A DNA stretch of 64,000 bases, taken from contig NZ_AAYB01000002.1 in assembly GCF_000169435.1 (NCBI RefSeq), positions 124,001 through 188,000 on the forward strand, written 5' to 3'. Of the stretch, positions 1 to 8,430 are shown piece after piece. Source of the DNA: Roseobacter sp. CCS2 (lineage in GTDB: Bacteria > Pseudomonadota > Alphaproteobacteria > Rhodobacterales > Rhodobacteraceae). Below the pieces are notes generated by a model. That model had not been told where the DNA came from. It saw nothing but the letters and a program-made list of their open reading frames with translations, and did no database searches. The translations under genes and the position numbers were made by a program. Position 1 is the first letter of the stretch, and each line of letters begins with the position of its first letter.

Positions 1-70
1 ATGCAGTCGGCCGATTGGGCAGCTTAGGCCGAAGGCGGATAGGTTTTGCCGCAGTATAAAAACGTCCAAA

Positions 71-131
71 ATGCTGCGCGGTATGTGGTGAATTTTTGGT
101 ATACGCCAATCACCAACATCCCGCGCAGCAT
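71..131. repeat. Long imperfect hairpin (11-bp perfect outer arms)
   Basis: The outer arms ATGCTGCGCGG (71-81) and CCGCGCAGCAT (121-131) are perfect reverse complements. Inside them TGGTGA (86-91) pairs with TCACCA (110-115), and TTGG (96-99) with CCAA (106-109), leaving a six-base loop. The whole could fold as a stem of about 21 pairs with small internal loops. There is no T-run directly after either arm, so a classical intrinsic terminator is not shown. It lies beyond the 3' end of the first lipoprotein gene and may be a terminator, a processing hairpin or a copy of a palindromic repeat. Confidence 0.55.
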
Positions 132-179
132 CTACATGTGTTTTCAGGTCGTGTTTTCTGTCAACAGGTTACAGTGCGA

Positions 180-596
180 CTAGTTTCCCATGCATGTCTG
201 TATTTCCTGCGCACGGTTTGCCCGCTTTTCGGCCAATTCGCGTGTCGTATCTGCGATAACCTGTCGTTCAAAGTCCGGGTCAATCCGAATTCTTTCGCCC
301 CCCTGTGAAACAAGCTGGTAGTAACACAGGTAACGGCGATCATTTCCGTCCAGATCTGGGGCGATACAGCGTGCGGTCCGGAACTCTGGGTCGGTATTCA
401 CTTCCGACAAATTCAGACTTCGCATGGACTCGACTTCGATCCCTCTGGCGTACCCTCGTTCGAGGTTATTTTCTGCAAATGAGATATCGTTTTTCATACC
501 CTGTATATTGTTGTCGAATGTAAATTCACAAATCTTGTTCCCAAGACCGCATGCAGAAAGAGTGACGAGCGCTGAGGCGAGTAGATATTTTTTCAT
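180..596 (-). CDS. Cysteine-rich lipoprotein, third member of a tandem paralogous triplet
   Basis: This encodes a predicted 138-residue lipoprotein. The start chosen is the ATG that opens MKKYLLASALVTLSAC; the frame runs further upstream but that part lacks signal-peptide character. The lipobox is LSAC, so the protein is probably anchored in the outer membrane. The mature part has Cys six residues after the lipid Cys, an LERGY motif, a pair of central cysteines (ARC and YLC), a GGERIRI segment and a C-terminal Cys. The same layout occurs in the two genes upstream (701-1078 and 1178-1660), so the three are paralogues. No known family is recognised. About 104 bases separate it from the preceding paralogue. 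Confidence 0.75.
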   Translation of the reverse strand: MKKYLLASALVTLSACGLGNKICEFTFDNNIQGMKNDISFAENNLERGYARGIEVESMRSLNLSEVNTDPEFRTARCIAPDLDGNDRRYLCYYQLVSQGGERIRIDPDFERQVIADTTRELAEKRANRAQEIQTCMGN

Positions 597-700
597 TGGG
601 AGCTTTCGGAGTATTTTTGTTGGGTTCATAATAGACGTAAGATGTTGATAAGATGTCATTATTTATCCTGTTGGTTTGTGAGGTTTCTACGATCAGCGAT

Positions 701-1078
701 CTATTCGGGGTGTGTTCTCCGGCAGGCGGCAACCCGTTGATTTATAATGGGCTGTAGCCTGTTCTGCTCTGCACGCCCGGCAGCTAATTCCCGTCGGGCT
801 GCGCTGATATTGACGGGCACTTTCTTTTCATAGGTTTCTTCAATCCACGCCCAACACGGATCATTCTCGCGGGCAAAGATATTTTCGCAATTTTCGTTGC
901 TGCGTTTGTAACGTGTGGCGTCTTCCAGGCGGTAGCCCCGATCAATATCGCTGGCCAATCTATCCAGCTTCGCGGTCTCCCGGTTATGGAGATAGGTCAC
1001 GTCGTCTATGCACCGCTCCAGAGGGGAGGCGCAGGCGGTCAAGACAGCCATAGGCAGCAAAAGTAAGGCGTTTCGCAT
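701..1078 (-). CDS. Cysteine-rich lipoprotein, second member of the tandem triplet
   Basis: This 125-residue product starts MRNALLLLPMAVLTAC, a short signal peptide ending in an LTAC lipobox. The mature chain carries a Cys six residues after the lipid Cys, an IDRGY motif, two central cysteines (ENC and PCW), an EKKVPV segment and a Cys near the C terminus. These positions match the neighbours on both sides, although overall similarity looks low and the protein is shorter. Function is unknown; a small disulfide-stabilised lipoprotein of the cell envelope is the inference. It lies about 100 bases after the first member on the same strand, possibly co-transcribed. Confidence 0.75.
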   Translation of the reverse strand: MRNALLLLPMAVLTACASPLERCIDDVTYLHNRETAKLDRLASDIDRGYRLEDATRYKRSNENCENIFARENDPCWAWIEETYEKKVPVNISAARRELAAGRAEQNRLQPIINQRVAACRRTHPE

Positions 1079-1177
1079 TGTTGTTCCTTGTCGTCTATTT
1101 GTGTGGCAATCACGCTATCCGCCATCCAAGCAAGCAGCGCGTCATGGCGGCCTGCCTGAACAGCGAAAGCGTTATTG

Positions 1178-1660
1178 TTACTGACGTATCGAAAGTTCTT
1201 TTGCGCCATCTCTGGAGAAATGTTCGTTTTGTCCGACAAGGCCGGGGTTTGCCTGTTCACATTTTGCAAATTCGCGCGCGACAAAGACTTCTGTGTCGGC
1301 TCTGGTTTCGCCACCAAGACGTTCGATGAAGCGCTCGCGGAGGCGGCGCTCACTGCGCATGGAAATCGGCACTCTTTCATTTCCTGCGCCAAGAAGAACT
1401 TCGCAGTTGAACTCTGCGATTGTACCGTCTGGCGCTACACTCTGGCATCTGCTGCGCCATGCCAATTCGTCAGCGCCAAGGAATTCAGAGGCGTTCATTT
1501 CGCCCACCCCATATCCACGCCGGAGGTTGCGTTCGGTCACCTGCACTTGCTTTTCAAGATCGAGCCCTTCGAAGAATACATCGCGCTTGCACTCATCGAG
1601 TGGTGTCCAAGAACAGGCCGCAAGGGCCAGAAATGGCAAAGCCAAAAGGGGTTTTCGCAT
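1178..1660 (-). CDS. Cysteine-rich lipoprotein, first member of the tandem triplet
   Basis: This encodes 160 residues. The ATG at 1660 is chosen over an in-frame GTG at 1672 because GGAGA lies eight bases before the ATG. The signal peptide MRKPLLALPFLALAAC ends in an LAAC lipobox. Features shared with the two downstream paralogues are a Cys eight residues after the lipid Cys, LRRGY, two central cysteines (SRC and NCE), NERVPI and a C-terminal Cys (AKC). It is the first gene of the group, with a 290-base upstream region that could hold the promoter. The family is not recognised. Confidence 0.78.
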   Translation of the reverse strand: MRKPLLALPFLALAACSWTPLDECKRDVFFEGLDLEKQVQVTERNLRRGYGVGEMNASEFLGADELAWRSRCQSVAPDGTIAEFNCEVLLGAGNERVPISMRSERRLRERFIERLGGETRADTEVFVAREFAKCEQANPGLVGQNEHFSRDGAKELSIRQ

Positions 1661-1953
1661 GAGGGTCTCCACTTATTGCGGCAGGCCATAGCCGCCGCTT
1701 ATGCATTTGTTGTTTAAAATGTTTGAGATGGAACTGATGAAACTACAGGTGATTTTGGCGCTTTGAGCTTTTTCGGTGTTTGTAAAAAATCTTAAACAGC
1801 GCACACACTTACGTTCACATTGTCGTGAATAAACAATGCGACCCCTCAGCAGGGCAAGTGCAGGTAGGGTGATATTCGTATTCGTGACAAATTTGTAACA
1901 ATTATCACGAACGGCCCATGTTTGCCGGTCTAAACTGACAGGCGTGCATCGCC
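1661..1953. other. Intergenic region with nested dyads, between lipoprotein and carbonic anhydrase genes
   Basis: I find no gene in these 293 bases. They lie upstream of the lipoprotein triplet and downstream of the carbonic anhydrase gene. At 1881-1911, TTCGTGA and TCACGAA are perfect 7-base inverted arms, and the first overlaps a 10-base palindrome ACAAATTTGT (1887-1896). A second loose dyad, CATTGT/ACAATG, lies about 70 bases nearer the lipoprotein gene. The stretch is AT-richer than its surroundings, which fits a promoter or operator region for the minus-strand lipoprotein genes, but no promoter can be assigned with confidence. Confidence 0.4.
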
Positions 1954-2601
1954 TTAGATCGTTTTGAATGTGCCCGATTTCGGATCGTAGGATTCTAGGC
2001 TGCCCTCGCCGATGTCATTCCAAAGCCCGTGGATGGACAGCGCTTCGCTTTCTACGGCATCCTTTACGAAAGGGAATGTCATCAGGTTTTCCAATGAGAT
2101 CACGACAGATGCTTTTTCAAGGGCTTGTTTGCGCGATGCGTCGTCGCCTTCGGGCAAATCTGCAAAGCCCGGACGCAGGATATCCATCCAACGGCCCACA
2201 AAGCTGCTGGCCTCTTCCAGTTCGGGGGCGTTGCCGGAACACATGTTATAGCACCCTTCAACACCGCCGCAGCCGGAATGACCCAGCACGATAAGATGCG
2301 CCACCTTCAGGCCGCGGATCGCGTATTCAACAGCCGCCGACGTGCCATGGTGATGCCCGTCGGGGTTAAATGGCGGCACCAGATTGGCGATGTTGCGGTG
2401 AATGAAAAACTCGCCCTGATCCGCCCCAAAGATCGAGGTGACATGCACCCGACTGTCACAGCAGGAGATGACCATGGAGCGCGGATGCTGCCCATCTTCG
2501 GCCAGCCTGCGATACCAGCCCCGGTTTTCTGTATAGATCGTCGCTTTCCAGCCGTGATAGCGGTTAACCAGATAGGCGGGCAGGGGGCGTGCGTGCTGCA
2601 T
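1954..2601 (-). CDS. Beta-class carbonic anhydrase
   Basis: The product interconverts carbon dioxide and bicarbonate as a zinc enzyme of the cytoplasm. The 215-residue protein contains the beta-class signatures SCCDSR (first zinc Cys and the Asp-Arg dyad) and LGHSGCGG (zinc His and Cys). The start chosen is the ATG of MQHARPLPAYL, which gives normal family length; the frame continues upstream for 42 codons that look non-coding. It is divergent from the small helical protein at 2714, with about 110 bases between starts that must contain both promoters. Confidence in the family is high; the physiological role (bicarbonate supply for carboxylases) is inferred. Confidence 0.93.
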   Translation of the reverse strand: MQHARPLPAYLVNRYHGWKATIYTENRGWYRRLAEDGQHPRSMVISCCDSRVHVTSIFGADQGEFFIHRNIANLVPPFNPDGHHHGTSAAVEYAIRGLKVAHLIVLGHSGCGGVEGCYNMCSGNAPELEEASSFVGRWMDILRPGFADLPEGDDASRKQALEKASVVISLENLMTFPFVKDAVESEALSIHGLWNDIGEGSLESYDPKSGTFKTI

Positions 2602-2713
2602 GGCGGTGTCTTTCGTTGCTTCTGCACAGATACGTCGCATTTTCGAGAATTTCGAGAGATTTTTCGTGCCGGTCTCAACCTTCTGGGAACCTTGTTTTCC
2701 TAAAACCACTTTC

Positions 2714-3130
2714 ATGAAAAATATCACACCGTTCCCAGCCTCCGATACAGATGCTTCAACAGATGTTGTGGTTCTGTCCTGCCATCATCAAATGCACTTT
2801 GATCCGGCGCCCCTGTCACGGCTTTTTGCCGAGCGTAGCATGCATGACGCCGAAGAAATCGTGTGCCGTATGTTGGAAGACATCGCCATGCGGCTGGATA
2901 TGCTGCAACGCGCGATGGCTGAACATACCTTTGACACCATGGAACGGCCTGCGCGCCGTATCGGGGCCATCGCCGACCAGATGGGCCTGACCGAGGTCGC
3001 GGTTGCTGTGGGTCATGTGCTGAACTGTCTGGCGCAAGAAGACGGCATCGGATTGGATGCAACGATGGCGCGGCTTGAGCGCGGTTTCGATGTTGCAGTG
3101 TCCGAGGTGTGGGAGTTTCGGGATTTGTAG
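2714..3130 (+). CDS. Conserved hypothetical protein, probably all-helical
   Basis: This predicted cytoplasmic protein has 138 residues, starting MKNITPFPASD. Its first 40 residues look extended; the rest is rich in Leu, Ala, Met, Arg and Glu with a heptad-like pattern (for example RLDMLQRAMAEHTFDTMER), suggesting a helical bundle of about four helices. The size and pattern recall a histidine-phosphotransfer (HPt) fold, but I cannot point to the phosphorylatable His motif, so this is only a guess. It is 75 bases upstream of the aminopeptidase gene on the same strand. Confidence 0.6.
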   Translation: MKNITPFPASDTDASTDVVVLSCHHQMHFDPAPLSRLFAERSMHDAEEIVCRMLEDIAMRLDMLQRAMAEHTFDTMERPARRIGAIADQMGLTEVAVAVGHVLNCLAQEDGIGLDATMARLERGFDVAVSEVWEFRDL

Positions 3131-3205
3131 CGACGCGTTCTTCACCTTGCGGCGAGCGGATGGCTGGTTCAGATTGCGACCTGAACCAAACCAAAGGGAT
3201 ACACA

Positions 3206-4585
3206 ATGCCGCTGGCTTTTGCCGAACCGACCGACGCCGCCATTCCACTTCATGTTGTTGCGGGGGACGCTGTTGATGCGGCACTTGCCCGTCTAACCGC
3301 CGAAGGCCGGGCGTGGGCGAAGGCGCAAGGGTTTTCGGGCGCGCTGGGCCAGATATTGACCGTGCCAGACGCGCAGGGCGATCTGGCGCAAGTGCTGGTC
3401 GGTTTCGGCACCCCGGATAAACGCGCGCGCAATCGGTTTCACATGGGTGCAGTGGCGCGAAAGCTGCCAGAGGGGACCTATGAGATCGCCAGCGGATTAA
3501 AGGGCGATGATCTAGAGGAGGCCGCCCTTGCGTGGCTTTTGGCCGGTTACAGCTATGACCGCTACGTCAAGCCATCTGACCTAATTGCCGGGTTGGCAGC
3601 CCCGGAGCAGGTTGACGCCGCCCGCATTGCCATCATCGCCAATGGCGAGGCGCTGACCCGCGAGTTGATCAACACCCCCGCCTCTGACATGGGTCCGGAT
3701 GAGTTGGAGGAAGCGGCGCGCACGCTGGCAGTGACGCATGATGCCGGTGTGAATGTGACAACAGGTGATGACCTGATCACCAGCAATTTCCCGATGATCC
3801 ACACCGTGGGCCGTGCATCGACCCGCGCCCCCCGCCTGATTGACATCCGATGGGGTCACACGGGCCCGCAGCTGACGCTGGTGGGCAAGGGTGTGTGTTT
3901 TGATACCGGCGGTTTGAATATCAAACCGGGGAGTTCGATGGGGCTGATGAAGAAAGACATGGGCGGCGCGGCCACTGTCCTTGGTCTGGCCCATATGATC
4001 ATGGCGCTGGAACTACCGGTGCGATTGCGTGTGCTGATCCCGGCGGTCGAGAATAGTATTGATGGCAACGCCTTTCGCCCGCAGGACATTCTGACATCGC
4101 GTAAAGGCCTGACTGTTGAGATTAACAACACAGATGCCGAAGGGCGGTTGGTGCTGGCCGATGCGTTGACCCTGTCGGATGAGGATGATCCGGCGCTGGT
4201 GATTTCGATGGCGACGCTGACGGGGGCTGCGCGTGTCGCGGTTGGCCCCGATATCGCACCGTTTTATACCGATGATGATGGCCATGCCGATGCGGTGGCC
4301 AAGGCCGCGCGCAAGGTCGCTGATCCGGTGTGGCGGATGCCGTTTCATGAACCTTACGAGGCGATGATCGAGCCGGGGATTGCTGATTTGGATAACGCGC
4401 CCAAGGGTGGGTTTGCGGGGTCGATTACCGCTGCTTTGTTCCTGCGCCGCTTTGTTGAAAGCCCTTACATGCACTTTGACATTTATGGCTGGCAGCCCAG
4501 TTCTGCGCCGTCCCGCCCCCGCGGTGGGGTTGGCATGGGTGCCCGCGCCATACTTGAGGCGCTGCCAGAGATGTTGAAGCTGTGA
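3206..4585 (+). CDS. Leucyl aminopeptidase family protein (M17)
   Basis: This cytosolic di-metal exopeptidase removes N-terminal residues from peptides. The 459-residue protein has the M17 signature NTDAEGR at about residues 308-314 and the metal-binding stretch GKGVCFDTGG at about 228-237. The N-terminal 170 residues form the variable domain of the family. A GGGA sequence eight bases upstream supports the ATG at 3206. Its stop overlaps the GTG start of the NlpC/P60 gene (GTGA), so the two are translationally coupled. The pairing suggests a joint role in recycling peptides, possibly from cell-wall turnover; that is inference. Confidence 0.93.
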   Translation: MPLAFAEPTDAAIPLHVVAGDAVDAALARLTAEGRAWAKAQGFSGALGQILTVPDAQGDLAQVLVGFGTPDKRARNRFHMGAVARKLPEGTYEIASGLKGDDLEEAALAWLLAGYSYDRYVKPSDLIAGLAAPEQVDAARIAIIANGEALTRELINTPASDMGPDELEEAARTLAVTHDAGVNVTTGDDLITSNFPMIHTVGRASTRAPRLIDIRWGHTGPQLTLVGKGVCFDTGGLNIKPGSSMGLMKKDMGGAATVLGLAHMIMALELPVRLRVLIPAVENSIDGNAFRPQDILTSRKGLTVEINNTDAEGRLVLADALTLSDEDDPALVISMATLTGAARVAVGPDIAPFYTDDDGHADAVAKAARKVADPVWRMPFHEPYEAMIEPGIADLDNAPKGGFAGSITAALFLRRFVESPYMHFDIYGWQPSSAPSRPRGGVGMGARAILEALPEMLKL

Positions 4586-5397
4586 GCGACCGCCGCCTGA
4601 CACCTGCCAACGGCCGCGTCGCAGCGATGCATTTGGCCGGATCGGTAGAGGCGGAGCGCTATGTTGATGGCCAGCCTGCCATGGTGGCTTCCCCCGTTGT
4701 GGACCTGTGTGCCCGCCCGGATGGATCGCGCGACCGGCAGTTGTTGATGGGGGCAGAGGTTTCGGTGTTTGAGGACCGCGACGGATGGTCCTTTGTGCAG
4801 GCCGCGGATGAGTATGTAGGATATGTCCGCAGTGGTGTTTTGGGTCAGGTCGCTGCACCGTCGCATGCGGTGGCGACGATTGCGACCCATGCGTATCAGG
4901 GCGACGATTTCAAATCGCCTGATTTGCATCATCTGCCCTTTGGGGCGCGTGTCACTGTGTTGGATGAACGCTGCCGGTTCTATGAGACCAATGTGGGGTT
5001 TGTGCCCAAGAAGCATTTGCGCGGGCTGGATCGCCCTTTCACTGACCCTGCAACGGTCATGCAGCTGTTTTTTGGTGTACCCTATTTGTGGGGTGGCAAT
5101 TCGGCCCTGGGGATTGATTGTTCTGGTCTCATTGCGGCGGGGTTATCGGCCTGTGGTATCGCGTGTCCTGCGGACAGTGACATGCAATGCGCTGAATTGG
5201 GTCAGCCCTTTGAAGGGGATTATCAGCGCGGCGATCTGATTTTCTGGAATGGGCACGTTGGTATGATGGTGGATGTGGACACGTTGCTACACGCCAATGC
5301 ACATCATATGGCAACGGTATATGAACCAATTGGGCAGGCGATCCTGCGGATTGAAGCACAGGGCGATGGCCCGGTGATTGCGCAAAGACGGCTTTAA
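4582..5397 (+). CDS. NlpC/P60 family cysteine peptidase with SH3-like N-terminal domains
   Basis: This is a probable peptidoglycan peptide hydrolase of 271 residues. Residues of about 35-150 resemble two bacterial SH3-like repeats, used for wall binding in the family. The C-terminal NlpC/P60 domain shows the catalytic Cys in GIDCSGL (about residue 180) and His in GHVGMM (about 225). No signal peptide is visible, which is common for this subfamily (relatives of gamma-glutamyl-diamino acid hydrolases such as YkfC). The GTG start overlaps the stop of the aminopeptidase gene. It converges on and overlaps by four bases the DUF2794 gene. Confidence 0.88.
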   Translation: MSDRRLTPANGRVAAMHLAGSVEAERYVDGQPAMVASPVVDLCARPDGSRDRQLLMGAEVSVFEDRDGWSFVQAADEYVGYVRSGVLGQVAAPSHAVATIATHAYQGDDFKSPDLHHLPFGARVTVLDERCRFYETNVGFVPKKHLRGLDRPFTDPATVMQLFFGVPYLWGGNSALGIDCSGLIAAGLSACGIACPADSDMQCAELGQPFEGDYQRGDLIFWNGHVGMMVDVDTLLHANAHHMATVYEPIGQAILRIEAQGDGPVIAQRRL

Positions 5398-5729
5398 TCC
5401 ACCGCGCGGATCAGCTTGCGTTCCAGCACCCGCAAGACCTGCCGCAGGTCGTTGCCGCGTTTCAGGGTCTGCCCATCCATCCCGATCACTGCGTATTGCC
5501 CTTGTTTCAGCCGCAGCTTGGGACGTTTTTCAATCTTGTAAAGCGGGTTCTCTGCCGTCCGCCGAAACACCGAGAATATGGCAACATCGCGGAGATGCGA
5601 CATGCCGTAGTCGCGCCATTCCCCTGCGGCGACCATGCGCCCATAAAGGCTGAGAATCACATTAAGCTCTTTGCGGTGGAACGCGACCTGTTCAGGCGCA
5701 TGAAATGGGGAGGTTGGCTGAAACGTCAT
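5394..5729 (-). CDS. DUF2794 domain-containing protein
   Basis: This small protein of 111 residues matches what I remember of DUF2794, found in alphaproteobacteria: EWRDYGM, then FSVFRRTAENPLYKIEK, KQGQYAV and LKRGNDLRQVLRVLERKL. Function is unknown; the basic C terminus suggests nucleic-acid or protein binding. The ATG at 5729 is chosen, with a TTG six codons upstream as an alternative. The gene converges on the NlpC/P60 gene with a four-base stop overlap. Confidence 0.85.
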   Translation of the reverse strand: MTFQPTSPFHAPEQVAFHRKELNVILSLYGRMVAAGEWRDYGMSHLRDVAIFSVFRRTAENPLYKIEKRPKLRLKQGQYAVIGMDGQTLKRGNDLRQVLRVLERKLIRAVD

Positions 5730-5943
5730 ACTGTAGACTTGCGTCAAACCCCTGCAAAATCAAGCGCTCTTCTGTCGCCGCCATTCTTATGCCGTAAAAT
5801 GAACACTTGGACGCCGCAGCGCCTGCCAACTGGGAACACAAGTCATTGCAACATTAACGGCATAGCGAAATGCTACCCCGATGTTGCGGTCAATAGCCCC
5901 CACCCAGTTCGTGACATCGGGGACCTTCGTTTCCCCCACATAG

Positions 5944-6207
5944 CTAGCCGCAGTCCACGCCTTGGATTGTTTCGTTTTCGTCGATCTTGAAATTCACACG
6001 ATCAGGCCGAAAATCCATCGTCACCATATCGCCGGGGCGGATCACGCGGACGGGGCCAAGCAGCAGCACGCGTTCAAGCGCTGTGGCGTCTTGACCGATC
6101 AGATCGGCATAGTCGCGCGCGCCGCAGGTATCGTCGAGTTGCGGCGGTAGTGGCGGTTCGGTGGCAGTGCAGCCTGCCAAGGCGATAAGGGCGATAATCC
6201 GTTTCAT
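5944..6207 (-). CDS. I78-family peptidase inhibitor-like lipoprotein
   Basis: This encodes 87 residues. A short signal sequence MKRIIALIALAGC ends in a lipobox, so the mature protein is probably tethered to the outer membrane. The remainder fits the inhibitor I78 fold: DTCGARDYADLIGQ at the start, then VRVIRPGDMVTMDFRPDR and a C-terminal VDCG. Family members resemble Aspergillus elastase inhibitor and bind serine proteases; the bacterial role is not established. It is divergent from the formaldehyde dehydrogenase gene, with about 110 bases between starts for both promoters. Confidence 0.82.
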   Translation of the reverse strand: MKRIIALIALAGCTATEPPLPPQLDDTCGARDYADLIGQDATALERVLLLGPVRVIRPGDMVTMDFRPDRVNFKIDENETIQGVDCG

Positions 6208-6317
6208 GACGCCATTGTTGCTGCTTTCGCTGTAAACGCAAGCATGCCCGCACAGAGGTGTTGAAATTTGCCGACGTTTGCCTGATCGTCTTTTGTGAAG
6301 AAGAGGGAGTTTTGGAC

Positions 6318-7430
6318 ATGCGGACACGTGCGGCTGTTGCACTTGAGGCGGGTAAACCGCTGCAGGTGATGGAAGTGAACCTTGAAGGCCCCAAAGCCGG
6401 TGAGGTTCTGGTTGAGATCAAGGCCACAGGCATTTGTCACACGGATGAGTTTACCCTGTCTGGCGCTGATCCAGAAGGCATGTTCCCGGCCATTCTGGGT
6501 CACGAAGGTGCCGGTGTGGTTGTTGAGGTTGGTGAAGGTGTCACCAGCCTGAAACCGGGTGATCACGTGATCCCGCTTTATACGCCGGAATGTCGCGAGT
6601 GTGATTACTGTCTGAACCCCAAGACGAACCTGTGCCAAAAAATCAGGTCGACCCAAGGGGCGGGTGTGATGCCCGATGGCACGTCGCGGTTTTCCATGCT
6701 CGATGGCACACCGATTTTGCACTACATGGGCTGTTCGACTTTTGCGAACCATACGGTGCTGCCAGAGATTGCTTTGGCCAAGGTCCGCGAGGACGCCCCG
6801 TTTGATAAGATTTGCTATATCGGTTGCGGCGTGACCACGGGTATTGGCGCGGTGATTAACACCGCTAAGGTTGAGATTGGGTCGACTGCGATTGTCTTTG
6901 GTCTGGGTGGCATTGGCCTGAATGTTATTCAGGGCCTGCGTATGGCGGGGGCCGATCAGATTGTTGGTGTCGACCTAAACCCCGGCAAGGTCGAGATGGC
7001 GACGCAGTTCGGCATGACCGATTTTGTGAACCCCAAGGATGTTGAGGGTGACATGGTAGCTCACCTTGTTGAGCTGACGGGTGGGGGTGCAGATTACACC
7101 TTTGATGCGACCGGCAATGTGGGCGTGATGCGCACGGCGTTGGAGGCCGCGCATAAGGGGTGGGGCGAAAGCATCATCATCGGCGTGGCCCCTGCGGGCG
7201 CCGAGATTTCGACGCGGCCTTTTCAGTTGGTCACAGGGCGAAGCTGGCGTGGAACGGCCTTTGGTGGCGCGTCAGGTCGGACGGATGTGCCGAAGATTGT
7301 GGATTGGTACATGCAAGGCAAGATCGAGATTGATCCGATGATCACCCATAAACTGAGCCTTGATGACATCAACAAGGGGTTTGATCTGATGCACGAAGGG
7401 AAATCCATTCGGGCTGTGGTAGAGTTTTGA
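6318..7430 (+). CDS. frmA: S-(hydroxymethyl)glutathione dehydrogenase / class III alcohol dehydrogenase
   Basis: The enzyme oxidises S-hydroxymethylglutathione to S-formylglutathione with NAD, the main formaldehyde detoxification step in this group; it can also reduce S-nitrosoglutathione. The 370-residue zinc MDR protein shows the catalytic zinc Cys in [16 protein letters not shown], the structural-zinc cysteines in [17 protein letters not shown], and the nucleotide-binding GLGGIGL. A GGGAG sequence eight bases before the ATG at 6318 supports this start. No S-formylglutathione hydrolase gene follows; the next gene is a convergent tetR. Confidence 0.95.
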   Translation: MRTRAAVALEAGKPLQVMEVNLEGPKAGEVLVEIKATGICHTDEFTLSGADPEGMFPAILGHEGAGVVVEVGEGVTSLKPGDHVIPLYTPECRECDYCLNPKTNLCQKIRSTQGAGVMPDGTSRFSMLDGTPILHYMGCSTFANHTVLPEIALAKVREDAPFDKICYIGCGVTTGIGAVINTAKVEIGSTAIVFGLGGIGLNVIQGLRMAGADQIVGVDLNPGKVEMATQFGMTDFVNPKDVEGDMVAHLVELTGGGADYTFDATGNVGVMRTALEAAHKGWGESIIIGVAPAGAEISTRPFQLVTGRSWRGTAFGGASGRTDVPKIVDWYMQGKIEIDPMITHKLSLDDINKGFDLMHEGKSIRAVVEF

Positions 7431-7702
7431 GGGATACTGTTGAGGTCCGAATAATTTTTTACCCAGATAATGCCTTGGAACGGCATGATTTTATGAATGC
7501 CGTTGAAACGGTGTGGGCAACCCTGCGAAAAAAACTCACGGTATGATTTTTCTCAGAGTGATGTAGATCACTATGATCCAGTTTTTCGCTTTCATGTTCG
7601 AAGCGGCTTAGCAAAACGGGCAATCAAGGAAGTCGAGGTGCTTTTGGCTAATTATCCAAATGCTTCTCGCTTTCATATTGAATTTGGTGTTTAGCTCTCG
7701 CC
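7431..7702. other. Intergenic region between frmA and tetR
   Basis: These 272 bases lie between two convergent genes. A small hairpin ATGCC-TTGGAAC-GGCAT lies about 40 bases after frmA and may terminate it, though no clean T-run follows. An open frame of 65 codons (7497-7694, plus strand) ends in a plausible-looking helical stretch (KRAIKEVEVLLANYP), but it has no ribosome-binding site and no recognisable relatives. I treat it as doubtful: it may be the remnant of a lost gene. Confidence 0.35.
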
Positions 7703-8320
7703 CTAAACCGCATACCTTGCCATGAACATCTCGACCGCGCCGTTGACGACGCGCATTTTTTCCGCGCGGGTGAATTCGTCGGTCATGTTGAAGACCATGC
7801 GCGGAAAGAGGTCCGCTTTGCAGAGTTCGTGGAATTGTTCGGCGGCCAGCTCATAGTCCGTAATTTCAAGTTCGCCACGATCCACCGCTTTATGAAAGAA
7901 ATCCACCAAACGATGACGGATCAGCAGGGGGCCGCTTTCGTAAAATTCGCGTCCAAGCTCTGGGAAACGGTCGCTTTCGCCGACGCAGATGCGAAAGATG
8001 CGCTTTCCAAATTCTGACGTTATAAAATCGACCATTTCCACTGCGATGTCGCAAAGAACCTCGCGCACGGGGGCGTCCATGTTGATTGTCTCGATGGCAT
8101 GGTCGGCTTGGCGGGCGCATTCGGTTTTAGCCACTTGCATGAACAGAAACCGCTTGTCAGGAAAGTAGCTGTAAAGCGTCGCCTTAGAGACACCAGCCGC
8201 CTTGGCGATATCATCGACCGAGGCTCCTTCAAAACCGTCAGATAAAAAGACTTGCCGGGCGCCTTCCAGCACCTGATCAAATTTCCGTCCTTTTTTGGGT
8301 TCGATTGCGCCATCTGGCAT
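7703..8320 (-). CDS. TetR/AcrR family transcriptional regulator
   Basis: The 205-residue protein has a TetR helix-turn-helix at about residues 12-60 (FEGASVDDIAKAAGVSKATL then YSYFPDKRFLF) and a variable ligand-binding helical C-terminal domain. The start at 8320 (MPDGAIEP) is preferred over the ATG at 8347 because an AGGAGGAG Shine-Dalgarno sequence sits eight bases before it. A near-palindrome at 8350-8365 overlaps the likely promoter and recurs twice upstream of the next gene (8431-8619), so autoregulation and control of that gene are likely. The ligand cannot be read from sequence. Confidence 0.92.
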   Translation of the reverse strand: MPDGAIEPKKGRKFDQVLEGARQVFLSDGFEGASVDDIAKAAGVSKATLYSYFPDKRFLFMQVAKTECARQADHAIETINMDAPVREVLCDIAVEMVDFITSEFGKRIFRICVGESDRFPELGREFYESGPLLIRHRLVDFFHKAVDRGELEITDYELAAEQFHELCKADLFPRMVFNMTDEFTRAEKMRVVNGAVEMFMARYAV

Positions 8321-8345
8321 ATTGGGTGCTCCTCCTGAGGTTTGC

Positions 8346-8375
8346 ATTATAAACCGATCAGTTCATTTGCAGCAA
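8346..8375 (-). promoter_or_regulatory. Predicted tetR promoter with embedded operator
   Basis: On the minus strand TTGCTG (8375-8370) and TATAAT (8351-8346) are separated by 18 bases, a good sigma-70-type promoter. The spacer and the edge of the -10 box are covered by TAAACCGATCAGTTCA (8350-8365 on the plus strand), which matches the site at 8694-8709 in 13 of 16 positions. An operator between -35 and -10 is the usual layout for TetR autorepression. Confidence 0.6.
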
Positions 8376-8430
8376 GGAGATAGCGGCGATGGGACCCGGG
8401 GGGATGAGGGGCCCCATCGCCAAACCAGCG

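Noticed and set aside
7497..7694. 65-codon plus-strand frame after frmA
   Set aside because: No ribosome site and no recognised relatives; kept only as a doubtful remnant.
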